Shown here: positions 8,369 through 16,562 of the stretch, in pieces
Layout: each line of letters begins with the position of its first letter
How positions within the stretch are numbered: the stretch's first letter is position 1
NCBI GenBank assembly: GCA_900544385.1
Contig: UQVD01000011.1
Location: forward strand, 1 to 32,195
Direction: 5' to 3'
DNA from: an uncultured Collinsella sp.
GTDB taxonomy: Bacteria > Actinomycetota > Coriobacteriia > Coriobacteriales > Coriobacteriaceae
Length of the DNA: 32,195 bases
The notes under the pieces: model-generated
Seen by the model: only the letters and a program-made list of their open reading frames with translations
The model's database searches: none
What the model was told of the DNA's origin: nothing
Program-made: the position numbers and the translations under genes

Positions 8369-10045
8369 TTAGGCGAGCTCAGCGGTACCCAGATCGGCGT
8401 GCTTCTGCGGATCGACATAGAGGTGCTTGATGCGATCAGAGCCGGCGATGGTGTGCGTGTAGAACATCACCGGGATGACCGGGCAGTCGGCAGCGACCAT
8501 TGCATCGGCCTCCTGCATCTTAGCGACGCGCTCTTCGTCGTCAACCGTGGTACGGGCCTCGTCGACCTTGGCGTCGAACTCGGGGTTGTTGTAACCAGAG
8601 CGGTTGTCGCCACCGAGGGAGTCGGAGTGGAACAGCGGATACAGGAAGTTGTCCATGATCGGGTAGTCAGCAATCCAACCCAGACGACCGAACTGATAGT
8701 TAAAGTTCTGATACTGCTCGAGCAGGGCAGACCACTCGGGGGTATCGGAGACAGCGGTAACGCCAACCTTGGCGAGGTCGCCGATGATGGACTCCATGAT
8801 CTCCTTGTGGCCACCGTCCTGGTTGTAGGACAGAGTCACGTTAATGCCACGATCGCCGTTAGCACCAGCGGGAGCAACCTTGTCGAGGTACTCGTTAGCC
8901 TTGTCGACGTCGTAGGCGCAGAACTCCCATGCGCCCTCCTTGTAGCCATCGATGCCCGGAGGAACAATGCCGTCGGCAGGGGTACGGGTACCCTTGAAGA
9001 TGGTCTTGCAGATGGCCTCACGGTTTATGGCCAGGGAGATACCCCTGCGCAGGTCGGCGTTGTTGAACGGCTCGGCCGTGTTGTTGCAGGTCAGGTAGTA
9101 GGTGGAAGGCTCGGCGCCGAGCAGCATACGCTCGCCGTCACCCATGGTGTAGCCGTCCTTGGACACGCCGCGATCCTTCTTGGCAGCGTCGATCTGAGCA
9201 ACGGGAACGTCGCAGACATCGAGGTTACCGGCCTGGAACTCCTTGTAAGCGGTCTCCATGTCCTTGATGACCTGGAAGTGGATGCCATCGATCTTGGCCT
9301 TGTCGCCATAGTAATCGTCGAACTTCTTGAGGTTGATCTCCTGACCATCCTCCCACTTGCCGTCCATCATGAACGGGCCGTTACCGACCGGTGCAAGGTA
9401 GAAGCTCTTGACATCGGACTCGGCGCACTCGGGAACCGGGGCCAGAGCCGGATGAGAGGCGACGAAGGGGAAGTCGGCGTAAGCGGAAGACAGCTTGACG
9501 ACGAGGGTCTCATCGTCGGGGCAAGTAACACCGCTGAGCTCGGTAGCGTTACCGGCAAGCAGGTCGTCATAGCCCTCGACCATGGAAAGGTGATAGGAGA
9601 CCTCGGAAGGGCCGTACTCGGTAGCGATGGCCGACTTGGTGTTGACCAGACGCTCCCAACCGAGCTTGAAGGACTTGGAGGTAACGTCGTCACCGTTGTG
9701 GAACTTGGCCTTCTTGATCTTGAAGGTAAACTCGGTGGCGTCGTCGTTGGCCTCGAAGGACTCGCAAGCCAGCGGAACGATCTCGCCCTTCTCGGCGTCA
9801 TAAGAGGTCAGAGCGTCAAAGAGCTGGTACTCGACCTGAGTGCCCTGGTCCTCCTGGACATTGTAGGGGTCGATGCAGACCGGGTTGTTGATGTAGAAGT
9901 TCAGCGTCGAACCGGACTCAGAACCGGAAGCGTCGCCGCCCTTCTTGCCGCATGCGGCAAGAAAAGCCATGGAGCTCGCAGCGAGGGTGCCGCCAACAAA
10001 GGCGCGACGACCCATAACGGGCTGGTGGAACATAGAATCAGCCAT
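8369..10045 (-). CDS. oppA: Oligopeptide-binding lipoprotein OppA (SBP family 5)
   Basis: This 558-residue extracellular solute-binding protein captures peptides for OppBCDF. Its signal carries a twin arginine (GRRAFVGG, residues 12-19) and a lipobox FLAAC with lipidated Cys32, suggesting export by Tat and anchoring to the outer face of the membrane. A low-complexity Gly/Ser linker follows, then the family 5 fold (NFYINNPVCIDPYNV near the start, GIVPPG mid-protein, DYPIMDNFLYPLF near the end). AAGGAGG lies 5 bases before the ATG. Peptide is inferred as ligand from family and operon; other ligands are possible. Confidence 0.9.
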   Translation of the reverse strand: MADSMFHQPVMGRRAFVGGTLAASSMAFLAACGKKGGDASGSESGSTLNFYINNPVCIDPYNVQEDQGTQVEYQLFDALTSYDAEKGEIVPLACESFEANDDATEFTFKIKKAKFHNGDDVTSKSFKLGWERLVNTKSAIATEYGPSEVSYHLSMVEGYDDLLAGNATELSGVTCPDDETLVVKLSSAYADFPFVASHPALAPVPECAESDVKSFYLAPVGNGPFMMDGKWEDGQEINLKKFDDYYGDKAKIDGIHFQVIKDMETAYKEFQAGNLDVCDVPVAQIDAAKKDRGVSKDGYTMGDGERMLLGAEPSTYYLTCNNTAEPFNNADLRRGISLAINREAICKTIFKGTRTPADGIVPPGIDGYKEGAWEFCAYDVDKANEYLDKVAPAGANGDRGINVTLSYNQDGGHKEIMESIIGDLAKVGVTAVSDTPEWSALLEQYQNFNYQFGRLGWIADYPIMDNFLYPLFHSDSLGGDNRSGYNNPEFDAKVDEARTTVDDEERVAKMQEADAMVAADCPVIPVMFYTHTIAGSDRIKHLYVDPQKHADLGTAELA

Positions 10046-10086
10046 GCCATCCTCCTTATGAGATAGGACAAAGAAATGTTCAGTCG

Positions 10087-10173
10087 GACATATGTCGAGA
10101 CAATCCGATCCGAACCATCAAAACGCCGCCCGCTGCTATGGCTGGTTATGCACAACGGACCAACGTTTCGCAA
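10087..10173 (-). promoter_or_regulatory. oppA: Possible opp promoter and palindromic site
   Basis: On the minus strand TTGCGA (10173-10168) and CATAAC (10150-10145) are spaced by 17 bases, a weak sigma-70-like pair. Downstream, about 40 bp before the oppA start, is the 10-base palindrome GACATATGTC (10087-10096), which could be an operator. Both are weak calls. The rest of the 10046-10283 gap shows no gene. Confidence 0.3.
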
Positions 10174-10283
10174 TACAGTAGCGCATTTTATGCACGATTT
10201 GGGGCTAATTCCGGTTAACGGTCGAGAATTTCTTTAGTTGGGCGAAGTATGTGGGGATATTTTGACTCTGTTACAAATATGTA

Positions 10284-10313
10284 AACAAAAAGGGTCCCGC
10301 ACCTGCGAGACCC
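10284..10313 (-). terminator. Terminator after secG
   Basis: A 9-bp stem with one G-T pair (10292-10300 with 10305-10313) and a 4-base loop is followed on the minus strand by TTTTTGTTT. It sits 25 bp past the secG stop and separates secG from the opp operon. Confidence 0.88.
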
Positions 10314-10338
10314 ATTGCAATCGTAAATACGCCGATGC

Positions 10339-10593
10339 TTAGTAGCCGACGATGCCCTGCGGGAAGAAGAACATGCACAGGACGACGCACACGGCAAAAA
10401 CAACGGCCATAATTACCGTCAGGCGATCGAGGTTCTGCTCCATGACGCCCGTGGCAGAGCTGGAGTTATACAGCGAGCTAGCGATCATATCCGAAACGCC
10501 GGTGCCCTTACCGGAATGCATCAGGACGAGAATCGTCAGCGCCACGGCAGAGACAGCCCATACGACAAACAGAAGAATCTGGAACGGACCCAT
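10339..10593 (-). CDS. secG: Preprotein translocase subunit SecG
   Basis: This 84-residue protein has two membrane helices (about 4-25 and 58-77) joined by a short cytoplasmic loop with the family pattern LMHSGKGTGVSD. SecG supports SecYE during protein export. AAGGAG lies 7 bases before the ATG. In actinomycetes secG commonly follows the gap-pgk-tpiA genes, and here it lies just past gpmI, set off by terminators on both sides. Confidence 0.93.
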   Translation of the reverse strand: MGPFQILLFVVWAVSAVALTILVLMHSGKGTGVSDMIASSLYNSSSATGVMEQNLDRLTVIMAVVFAVCVVLCMFFFPQGIVGY

Positions 10594-10629
10594 AGATAAG
10601 CTCCTTAATAGAACAGTTCAAACTCCAGT

Positions 10630-10638
10630 ACTGTACCA
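10630..10638 (-). promoter_or_regulatory. secG: Possible extended -10 promoter for secG
   Basis: TGGTACAGT on the minus strand fits an extended -10 element (TG-N-TACAGT) about 40 bp before the secG start and downstream of the gpmI terminator. No convincing -35 box is seen, so this is a weak call. Confidence 0.3.
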
Positions 10639-10696
10639 CAATCCCCCGCTCTCCCCTACCTGCCACTCAAGGACGGGGTGGAAATGGCAGAAATAC

Positions 10697-10732
10697 CAAA
10701 AAGGGGGTTGTCCGGTTGTGGACAACCCCCTT
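10697..10732 (-). terminator. Strong terminator after gpmI
   Basis: A perfect 13-bp stem (10701-10713 with 10720-10732) with a 6-base loop has five consecutive T residues on the minus strand at its 3' side. It lies 25 bp past the gpmI stop and ends the pgk-tpiA-gpmI transcript. Confidence 0.9.
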
Positions 10733-10757
10733 ACTAGAAAACGGTATTTGTTTTCTA

Positions 10758-12311
10758 TTAGGCCTCGGTGGCGAGCACGCGGCCCGTCATCTCGGCGGAA
10801 GGCTCAATACCAGCCATGGTGAGCATGGTCGGAGCGATATCGGAAAGACGGCCGTCCTCGATACCGGTGAGCTTGGCCTTCTCATCAACGATGATGAACG
10901 GCACGCGGTTGGTGGTGTGAGCCGTAAACGGATGCTTGGAACCGTCGGAAGCAACGTCAAACATGTGATCGGCGTTGCCGTGGTCGGCGGTAATCAGTGC
11001 AAAGCCGCCCTTGGCGAGAATCGCCGGGACAACCTTGGACAGGGCATCGTCAACAGCTTCGACGGCCTTAACGGCGGCGTCGAAGACACCGGTGTGACCA
11101 ACCATGTCGCAGTTCGCGAAGTTCACGATGTAGAAATCAGCGCGATCCTCGTTGATGGCGGCGACAAGCTTCTCGGTCACCTCGGGAGCGCTCATCTCGG
11201 GCTGCAGATCGTAGGTAGCGACCTTGGGGGAAGCGACGAGCACGCGCTCCTCGCCCTCCTTGGGCTCCTCGATGCCGCCGTTGAGGAAGAACGTCACGTG
11301 GGCGTACTTCTCGGTCTCGGCGGTGTGCAGCTGCTTCAGGCCATTGGCGGCGATAACGTCGGCCAGGACGTTCTCGGGGAACGTCTTGGGGAAGGCGACC
11401 TCGACGTCAAACGTCGGATCGTACTCGGTCATCGTCACAAAGTGCGAGAGCTTGATTTGCTCGCGCTCAAAGCCGTCGAACTCCTTGTCCGTGAACACGC
11501 GGGTCATCTGACGAGCGCGGTCGGGACGGAAGTTGAAGAAGATGGCCGCGTCGCCCTCGTGGATGCCCTCGTTGTGGGCAGCGAAGGGCTCGACGAACTC
11601 GTCGCCGCGCGGATCCTTCTCGTAGTAGGCCTTGATACCGGCAACGGGGTCGGTATCAGCATCGGACGCGTTGACCATGACGTCGTAGGCGCGCTGGATG
11701 CGCTCCCAACGATTATCGCGGTCCATGGCCCAATAACGGCCCGAGACGGTGGCAACGCGAGCGTCGCAACCGGTCTCCTCGGAGATCTTAGCCAGGAAGG
11801 CGCAGAACTCACTCATGTAACCGGCACCGGACTGCGGGTCAACGTCGCGACCATCCATGAAGGCGTGGACGCGAACGGTCTTGACACCGTGCTCGGCAGC
11901 CATCTTGACCAGAGCCTCGACGTGGTTCATGTGAGAATGAACACCGCCAGGGCTCATAAGGCCCATGAGGTGGAGAGTCTTACCGTCAGCCTTGACGTCG
12001 TCCATAGCCTTGACAAAAACCTCGTTCTTGGCGATGGAGCCGTCCTTGATGGCGTTGTTGATGCGCGAAAGCTCCTGAAACACGATGCGTCCGGCACCGA
12101 TGTTGAGGTGACCCACCTCGGAGTTACCCATCTGGCCATCGGGAAGACCCACGTCCTCGCCCGAAGCGCCGAGCGTGGTGTGGGGGTACTTCTCGTACAG
12201 GCTATCAAGGAAGGGCGTCTTGGCAGCGGCGACGGCGTTCTCGCCATCGGCCGGAGCAAGGCCGCAACCATCCATGATGATCAGGAGTGCAGGAAGATGA
12301 CGCTGTGCCAT
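10758..12311 (-). CDS. gpmI: 2,3-bisphosphoglycerate-independent phosphoglycerate mutase
   Basis: This 517-residue cytosolic enzyme interconverts 3- and 2-phosphoglycerate with two manganese ions. It shows the N-terminal metal motif DGCG (14-17; most relatives have an aromatic residue where Cys16 stands), the catalytic serine in DGQMGNSEVGH (Ser64), the insert phosphotransferase domain (about 80-315) with HSHMNH and DGRDVDP, and the C-terminal metal motif TADHGNADHM. Length is normal for the family. It starts 5 bases after the tpiA stop, with AGGA just before the ATG, and closes the lower-glycolysis operon. Confidence 0.95.
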   Translation of the reverse strand: MAQRHLPALLIIMDGCGLAPADGENAVAAAKTPFLDSLYEKYPHTTLGASGEDVGLPDGQMGNSEVGHLNIGAGRIVFQELSRINNAIKDGSIAKNEVFVKAMDDVKADGKTLHLMGLMSPGGVHSHMNHVEALVKMAAEHGVKTVRVHAFMDGRDVDPQSGAGYMSEFCAFLAKISEETGCDARVATVSGRYWAMDRDNRWERIQRAYDVMVNASDADTDPVAGIKAYYEKDPRGDEFVEPFAAHNEGIHEGDAAIFFNFRPDRARQMTRVFTDKEFDGFEREQIKLSHFVTMTEYDPTFDVEVAFPKTFPENVLADVIAANGLKQLHTAETEKYAHVTFFLNGGIEEPKEGEERVLVASPKVATYDLQPEMSAPEVTEKLVAAINEDRADFYIVNFANCDMVGHTGVFDAAVKAVEAVDDALSKVVPAILAKGGFALITADHGNADHMFDVASDGSKHPFTAHTTNRVPFIIVDEKAKLTGIEDGRLSDIAPTMLTMAGIEPSAEMTGRVLATEA

Positions 12312-12316
12312 ATGTC

Positions 12317-13084
12317 CTACTCGCCTGCCTTGACGACCATAGAGGCGAAGTCGGCAGCCTTGAGCGAAGCGCCGCCCACGAGGGCGCCGTCAACGTCGGG
12401 CTTGGCGACGAGCTCGGCAATGTTGCCGGGCTTGGCGGAACCGCCGTAGAGAACGCGGATGCCGTTGGCGAGCTCCTCGCCGAACATCTCCTTGAGGGTC
12501 TCACGGATAGCGCCGCAGACCTCCTGAGCGTCCTCGGCGGTAGCGGTCTTGCCGGTGCCGATGGCCCAGATGGGCTCGTAGGCGACGACGACCTGCTTGG
12601 GGCAGGTGATCTCAAGGCCAGCAAGGCCAGCCTTGACCTGGTTCACGACGTGCTCGACATAGGTGCCAGCCTCGCGGACCTCAAGGGACTCGCCGCAGCA
12701 GAAGACGGGAACAAGACCGGCGGCAACGAGAGCCTTAGCCTTCTTGTTCTGGTCCTCGTCGGTCTCGTGGAAGTAGTCGCGACGCTCGGAGTGACCGATA
12801 ATGCAGTAGGTGCAGCCAGCGGACTTGAGCATGTCGCAAGAAGACTCACCGGTGAAGGCACCCTTGGCCTCCCAGTACACGTTCTGTGCACCGAGGGCGA
12901 TGGGGGCAGCCTGAATGCGGTCATGAACCGTGGTGATGTCGATGGTCGGAGGGCAGACGAGCACCTCGACGCCAGCCGGAACCTCGGGCAGAGCCTGAGC
13001 CAGCTCGTCGGCGAGCTTGGCGGCCTCGGCGACGTCGTTGTTCATCTTCCAGTTACCAGCGATAAGAAGGGTGCGATTAGGCAT
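12317..13084 (-). CDS. tpiA: Triosephosphate isomerase
   Basis: This 255-residue TIM barrel interconverts dihydroxyacetone phosphate and glyceraldehyde 3-phosphate. Active-site residues are all present: Asn11 and Lys13 in GNWKMN, His98 in IIGHSERR, Glu170 in AYEPIWAIGTGK (also the mobile loop 6), and the phosphate-binding YGGS and VGGASL segments. The ATG at 13084 lies inside the end of pgk (8-base overlap) and has GGAGG 9 bases upstream, so translation is coupled. A longer frame to 13147 would add residues unlike the family. Confidence 0.96.
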   Translation of the reverse strand: MPNRTLLIAGNWKMNNDVAEAAKLADELAQALPEVPAGVEVLVCPPTIDITTVHDRIQAAPIALGAQNVYWEAKGAFTGESSCDMLKSAGCTYCIIGHSERRDYFHETDEDQNKKAKALVAAGLVPVFCCGESLEVREAGTYVEHVVNQVKAGLAGLEITCPKQVVVAYEPIWAIGTGKTATAEDAQEVCGAIRETLKEMFGEELANGIRVLYGGSAKPGNIAELVAKPDVDGALVGGASLKAADFASMVVKAGE

Positions 13085-14267
13085 CGAGAAGCGCCTCCAC
13101 TCCGGGCAGGGCCTTACCCTCGACGAGCTCCATGGAAGCGCCACCACCGGTGGAGATCCAGCTCATCTTGTCGGCCAGGTTGAACTTGTTGACAGCTGCG
13201 ACAGAGTCACCACCGCCGATGATCGAGGTGCAGTCAGCCTCGGCGACAGCCTCGGCGATAGCCTGGGTGCCGTGAGCAAAGTTGTCAAACTCGAAGACGC
13301 CCATGGGGCCGTTCCAGAACACGGTCTTGGCTCCCTTGACAGCCTCGGCATAGAGCTCCTCGGTCTTGGGACCGATGTCCATACCCTCACGATCGTCGGG
13401 GATAGCGTCGGAAGCAACAACCTCGGGGACAGCGTCCTCGCCAAAGTGATCGGCAACACGGTTGTCGATGGGGAGCAGGATCTTGACGCCCTTCTCCTCG
13501 GCCTTCTTGAGCATCTCGCCGGCGCGCTCGACCCAGTCCTCTTCCTTGAGGGACTGACCAACGGACAGGCCCTGAGCCAGGAAGAAGGTGTAGGCCATGC
13601 CGCCACCGATGATCAGGGTGTCAGCGGAGTCGATGAGGTGATCGAGAACGCCGATCTTGGAGGAAACCTTGGAACCGCCGACGATGGCGACGAAGGGGCG
13701 CTCGGGCTCGGCGAAGATGCCGGTCAGCGTGTCGACCTCCTTCTCGAGCAAGAAGCCGGCGACGGCAGGCAGGTAAGCGGCGGGGCCCACGACGGAACCC
13801 TGGGCGCGGTGAGCGGTGCCGAAGGCATCGAGAACGAAGACGTCACCATAGGAAGCGAGCTTCTTGGCGATCTCGGGATCGTTCTTCTTCTCACGCTTGT
13901 CAAAACGGACGTTCTCGAGAACGAGGACCTTGCCCGGCTCGACGGCGGCGACAGCCTCAGCAGCCTTCTCGCCGTAGGTGTCGGCGACAAAGGCAACGTC
14001 GAGACCAGAGAGCTCAGCGAGCTTCTTGGCGACGGGCTCGAGGGACAGCTCGGGCTGGAAGCCGGTGCCCTCGGGACGGCCGAGGTGGCTCATGAGGATG
14101 ACGCGAGCGTTGTGCTCAACGAGGTAGTTGATGGTGGGCAGGGCAGCCTTGATACGGGTGGTGTCGCCAACGACGCCATCCTTGATAGGCACGTTAAAGT
14201 CAACGCGGACGAGAACGCGCTTTCCGTCGACATCGATGTCGCGGACGGTCTTCTTGGTAAAGGCCAT
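13077..14267 (-). CDS. pgk: Phosphoglycerate kinase
   Basis: This 396-residue enzyme makes ATP from 1,3-bisphosphoglycerate. It has the N-terminal substrate loop RVDFNVP (21-27), the SHLGRP motif, the hinge region and the C-terminal nucleotide motif GGGDS. The ATG at 14267 gives the standard family N-terminus and has AAAGG upstream; a longer frame to 14303 adds 12 unsupported residues. The gene follows gap across a terminator and overlaps tpiA by 8 bases. Confidence 0.96.
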   Translation of the reverse strand: MAFTKKTVRDIDVDGKRVLVRVDFNVPIKDGVVGDTTRIKAALPTINYLVEHNARVILMSHLGRPEGTGFQPELSLEPVAKKLAELSGLDVAFVADTYGEKAAEAVAAVEPGKVLVLENVRFDKREKKNDPEIAKKLASYGDVFVLDAFGTAHRAQGSVVGPAAYLPAVAGFLLEKEVDTLTGIFAEPERPFVAIVGGSKVSSKIGVLDHLIDSADTLIIGGGMAYTFFLAQGLSVGQSLKEEDWVERAGEMLKKAEEKGVKILLPIDNRVADHFGEDAVPEVVASDAIPDDREGMDIGPKTEELYAEAVKGAKTVFWNGPMGVFEFDNFAHGTQAIAEAVAEADCTSIIGGGDSVAAVNKFNLADKMSWISTGGGASMELVEGKALPGVEALLDA

Positions 14268-14290
14268 GTTTGCTTCTACCTTTCGTACGT

Positions 14291-14313
14291 GTCTGCCTCC
14301 CATTACGGCAGAC
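14291..14313 (-). other. Small hairpin in the pgk leader
   Basis: GTCTGCC (14291-14297) pairs with GGCAGAC (14307-14313) around a 9-base loop, between the gap terminator and the pgk start. It could affect pgk leader stability; no known riboswitch pattern is seen. Confidence 0.35.
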
Positions 14314-14322
14314 GATTTCTTA

Positions 14323-14370
14323 TAAAAAGGGCGCGACCCTAGGGTGTAAGCCCTATAAGGCCGCGCCCTT
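14323..14370 (-). terminator. Terminator between gap and pgk
   Basis: Outer arms AAGGGCGCG (14327-14335) and its complement (14362-14370) enclose an inner TAGGG/CCCTA stem, and the minus strand continues with TTTTTAT. It lies 37 bp past the gap stop. It would let gap be expressed above pgk, with pgk-tpiA-gpmI expressed by read-through or from their own promoter. Confidence 0.85.
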
Positions 14371-14407
14371 CTTTAGACGCTCAACGAGCTATTCGCTAAA
14401 AGCTAAA

Positions 14408-15433
14408 TTAAGCAACGAACTTCTCGAAGTACTTGATGGTGCGGACCATCTGAGAGGTGTAGGAGTTCTCGTTGTCGTACCAAGAGGTGACCTGAACGAG
14501 GGTCTGGCCGTTGCCGAGGTCAGAGCACATGGTCTGAGTGGCGTCGAAGATGGAGCCGTGGGTCTCGCCGACGATGTCGCGGGAGACGATCTGGTCCTCG
14601 TTGTAGGCGAAGGTCTCGGGGATGGTCTCGGCGTAGGCCTTCATGGCAGCGTTGACCTCGTCGACGGTGACCTTCTTGTCAACGACGGCGTAGAGGTTGG
14701 TCAGCGAGCCGGTCGGCGTCGGGACGCGCTGGGCGGCACCGATGAGCTTGCCGTTGAGCTCGGGGAGAACCAGGCCGATGGCCTTGGCAGCGCCCGTGGT
14801 GTTCGGGACGATGTTCTCGGAGCAGGCGCGGGAGCGACGGAAGTTGCCCTTGCGCTGCGGGCCGTCGAGCGGCATCTGGTCGCCGGTGAAGGCGTGGATG
14901 GTGGTCATGATGCCGGACACGATGGGAGCGAAGTCGTTCAGACCCTTGGCCATCGGGGCGAGGCAGTTGGTGGTGCAGGAAGCAGCGGAGATGATGTTGT
15001 CCTCCGCGGTCAGCGTCTCATGGTTGACGTTGTACACGATGGTGGGCAGATCGCTGCCGGCCGGAGCGGAGATGACGACCTTCTTGGCGCCAGCGTTGAT
15101 GTGGGCCTGAGCCTTAGCCTTGCTGGTGTAGAAGCCGGTGCACTCGAGAACGACGTCGACGTCAAGGTCGCCCCAAGGCAGGTTGTTGGCGTCGGCCTCC
15201 TTGTAGATCTTGATCTCCTTGCCGTCAACGGTGATGGAATCCTCGCCAGCAACGACCTCGTGATCGCGAGCGTAGTTGCCCTGCGTGGAGTCGTACTTCA
15301 GCAGGTAAGCGAGCATATCGGGAGAGGTGAGGTCGTTGATAGCGACGATCTCGGAGCCCTCATGACCGAACATCTGACGGAAAGCCAGACGACCGATGCG
15401 ACCGAAGCCGTTAATAGCAACCTTTACTGCCAT
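14408..15433 (-). CDS. gap: Glyceraldehyde-3-phosphate dehydrogenase
   Basis: This 341-residue enzyme oxidises glyceraldehyde 3-phosphate to 1,3-bisphosphoglycerate. The Rossmann motif INGFGRIGR (7-15) and Asp34 in AINDLT point to NAD rather than NADP as cofactor. The catalytic cysteine is Cys153 in ASCTTNC and the base is His180 in TTIHAFTGDQ; WYDNENSY is near the C-terminus. The ATG at 15433 has AAAGGAG 5 bases upstream and gives the standard N-terminus, so a longer frame to 15535 is rejected. A terminator follows the gene. Confidence 0.96.
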   Translation of the reverse strand: MAVKVAINGFGRIGRLAFRQMFGHEGSEIVAINDLTSPDMLAYLLKYDSTQGNYARDHEVVAGEDSITVDGKEIKIYKEADANNLPWGDLDVDVVLECTGFYTSKAKAQAHINAGAKKVVISAPAGSDLPTIVYNVNHETLTAEDNIISAASCTTNCLAPMAKGLNDFAPIVSGIMTTIHAFTGDQMPLDGPQRKGNFRRSRACSENIVPNTTGAAKAIGLVLPELNGKLIGAAQRVPTPTGSLTNLYAVVDKKVTVDEVNAAMKAYAETIPETFAYNEDQIVSRDIVGETHGSIFDATQTMCSDLGNGQTLVQVTSWYDNENSYTSQMVRTIKYFEKFVA

Positions 15434-15505
15434 TGTGTCTCCTTTCGTAAGGCCCCCGCGAGCTACAGCGCCCGCCGTTGAGGCCCACAAACTAACCACT
15501 CGCCT

Positions 15506-15535
15506 AATATACCTTTTTTTTGACTTGAATTTCAC
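15506..15535 (-). promoter_or_regulatory. gap: Likely gap promoter
   Basis: On the minus strand GTGAAA (15535-15530) and TATATT (15511-15506) are 18 bases apart, with an A run in the spacer. This would start transcription about 65 bases before the gap ATG. The -10 is good and the -35 moderate. Confidence 0.45.
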
Positions 15536-15567
15536 GAGAATGCTCGAAATTGAAAATCAAATTTACG

Positions 15568-15581
15568 TTAAAACGTTTTAA
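15568..15581. promoter_or_regulatory. 14-base AT-rich palindrome upstream of gap
   Basis: TTAAAACGTTTTAA is a perfect palindrome, about 33 bp upstream of the proposed gap -35 box and 45 bp past the whiA stop codon. Its central AACGTT and symmetry fit an operator for a dimeric regulator, but the regulator is unknown. Confidence 0.4.
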
Positions 15582-15626
15582 AGACTAAAATAGCAGCTCA
15601 ATCCATATATAAGTCGTTACTTCAAA

Positions 15627-16556
15627 CTACCTGTTTGCTTCAATGAGCTTTTCAAGCCGTAAAACACGATGGTAGAGGGCTGACTTCGACAAGGGAGGGT
15701 CAGCCATCTCCCCCAAATCACGCAGCGACAGATCAGGATAGCGCTCGCGCAGGTCGCAAAAGACCGCCAAGGCATCCGGAAGCGCATCGCGAAGGCCACG
15801 CTGCTCGAGCTCATCGATAAGCGCAAGCTGATGTTGGGCAGCACCGGCGCTTCTGGTCTGGTTGGCGAGCTCGGCATTCACGCGACGGTTCACATCGTTC
15901 TTAACCAACTTGACCGCGCGCGCCTCCTCAATCTCGGCAACGCTGCGCTTGGCACCAATCAGCTTTAATAGATGCTCGATTTCCTCGGCGCTCTTAATGT
16001 ACACGGCATATGACCCCCGCCGTGCATTAACACGAGCATGGACCCCAATCTGCTCCAACAGATCGCAAAGCCCCTTGGCATATTGCTCGCCCTGTACCGC
16101 GATCTCCAAATGAAAATCGCCGCGTGGATCGGCCACGAAGCCGCCCGCGATGAGCGCGCCGCGGATATAGGCAAGTCTACAGCAAGGACGGGCGACAATG
16201 TGACGCGGCACACCTGCGACGAGCCCTCCCCTACGGTCGAGAATGCCCAGCAGCACCAGAGCCTTATCCAAATCGGGCTGATCAGGCAAGGTGATGAGGT
16301 AGTTTCGAACCTTATGCAAGACAGATTTGCGGACGGTGAACTCCGTTTTGAGCTTAAGGATACGATGCGTCAGCGTGATCATCGTGCGCGCGACGGCTCC
16401 CGTCTCAGTCGCAACGGTCAAACGATACCGCCCCGAGCCGGTAAGCGAGAGCGTACCACTCACACGCGTGAGGGCGGCAAGCGTCGACAAGTCGCAGTAT
16501 TCACATTCGGGTTCGCAGCGCGCAAGCTCGTCGCGCACCTCAGCGGTAAACGACAT
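15627..16556 (-). CDS. whiA: WhiA-family DNA-binding regulator
   Basis: This 309-residue protein has the WhiA layout: an N-terminal pair of degenerate LAGLIDADG homing-endonuclease-like halves (about 1-200, including IRGALIAGGFVADP) and a C-terminal helix-turn-helix (about 220-305, with LSLRDLGEMADPPLSKSALYHR). WhiA controls sporulation-septation genes in Streptomyces and affects division and chromosome segregation in other Gram-positives. It starts 6 bases after the rapZ stop and is clearly co-transcribed with it. In most relatives yvcK lies between rapZ and whiA; it is missing here. Confidence 0.94.
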   Translation of the reverse strand: MSFTAEVRDELARCEPECEYCDLSTLAALTRVSGTLSLTGSGRYRLTVATETGAVARTMITLTHRILKLKTEFTVRKSVLHKVRNYLITLPDQPDLDKALVLLGILDRRGGLVAGVPRHIVARPCCRLAYIRGALIAGGFVADPRGDFHLEIAVQGEQYAKGLCDLLEQIGVHARVNARRGSYAVYIKSAEEIEHLLKLIGAKRSVAEIEEARAVKLVKNDVNRRVNAELANQTRSAGAAQHQLALIDELEQRGLRDALPDALAVFCDLRERYPDLSLRDLGEMADPPLSKSALYHRVLRLEKLIEANR

Positions 16557-16562
16557 GCAGGC

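Noticed and set aside
10758..12311. Cys16 in the DGCG motif of GpmI as a loss of function
   Set aside because: The metal-binding Asp14 and catalytic Ser64 are intact and the changed position is not a metal ligand in the family.
8399..12449. Long plus-strand frames opposite oppA and gpmI
   Set aside because: Both are antisense shadows of genes with recognised families and good ribosome binding sites; no start signal or domain supports them.
13077..15535. Longer N-termini for tpiA, pgk and gap
   Set aside because: The extra residues do not fit the families, while the internal starts have GGAGG-like sites at proper distance and give standard N-termini.
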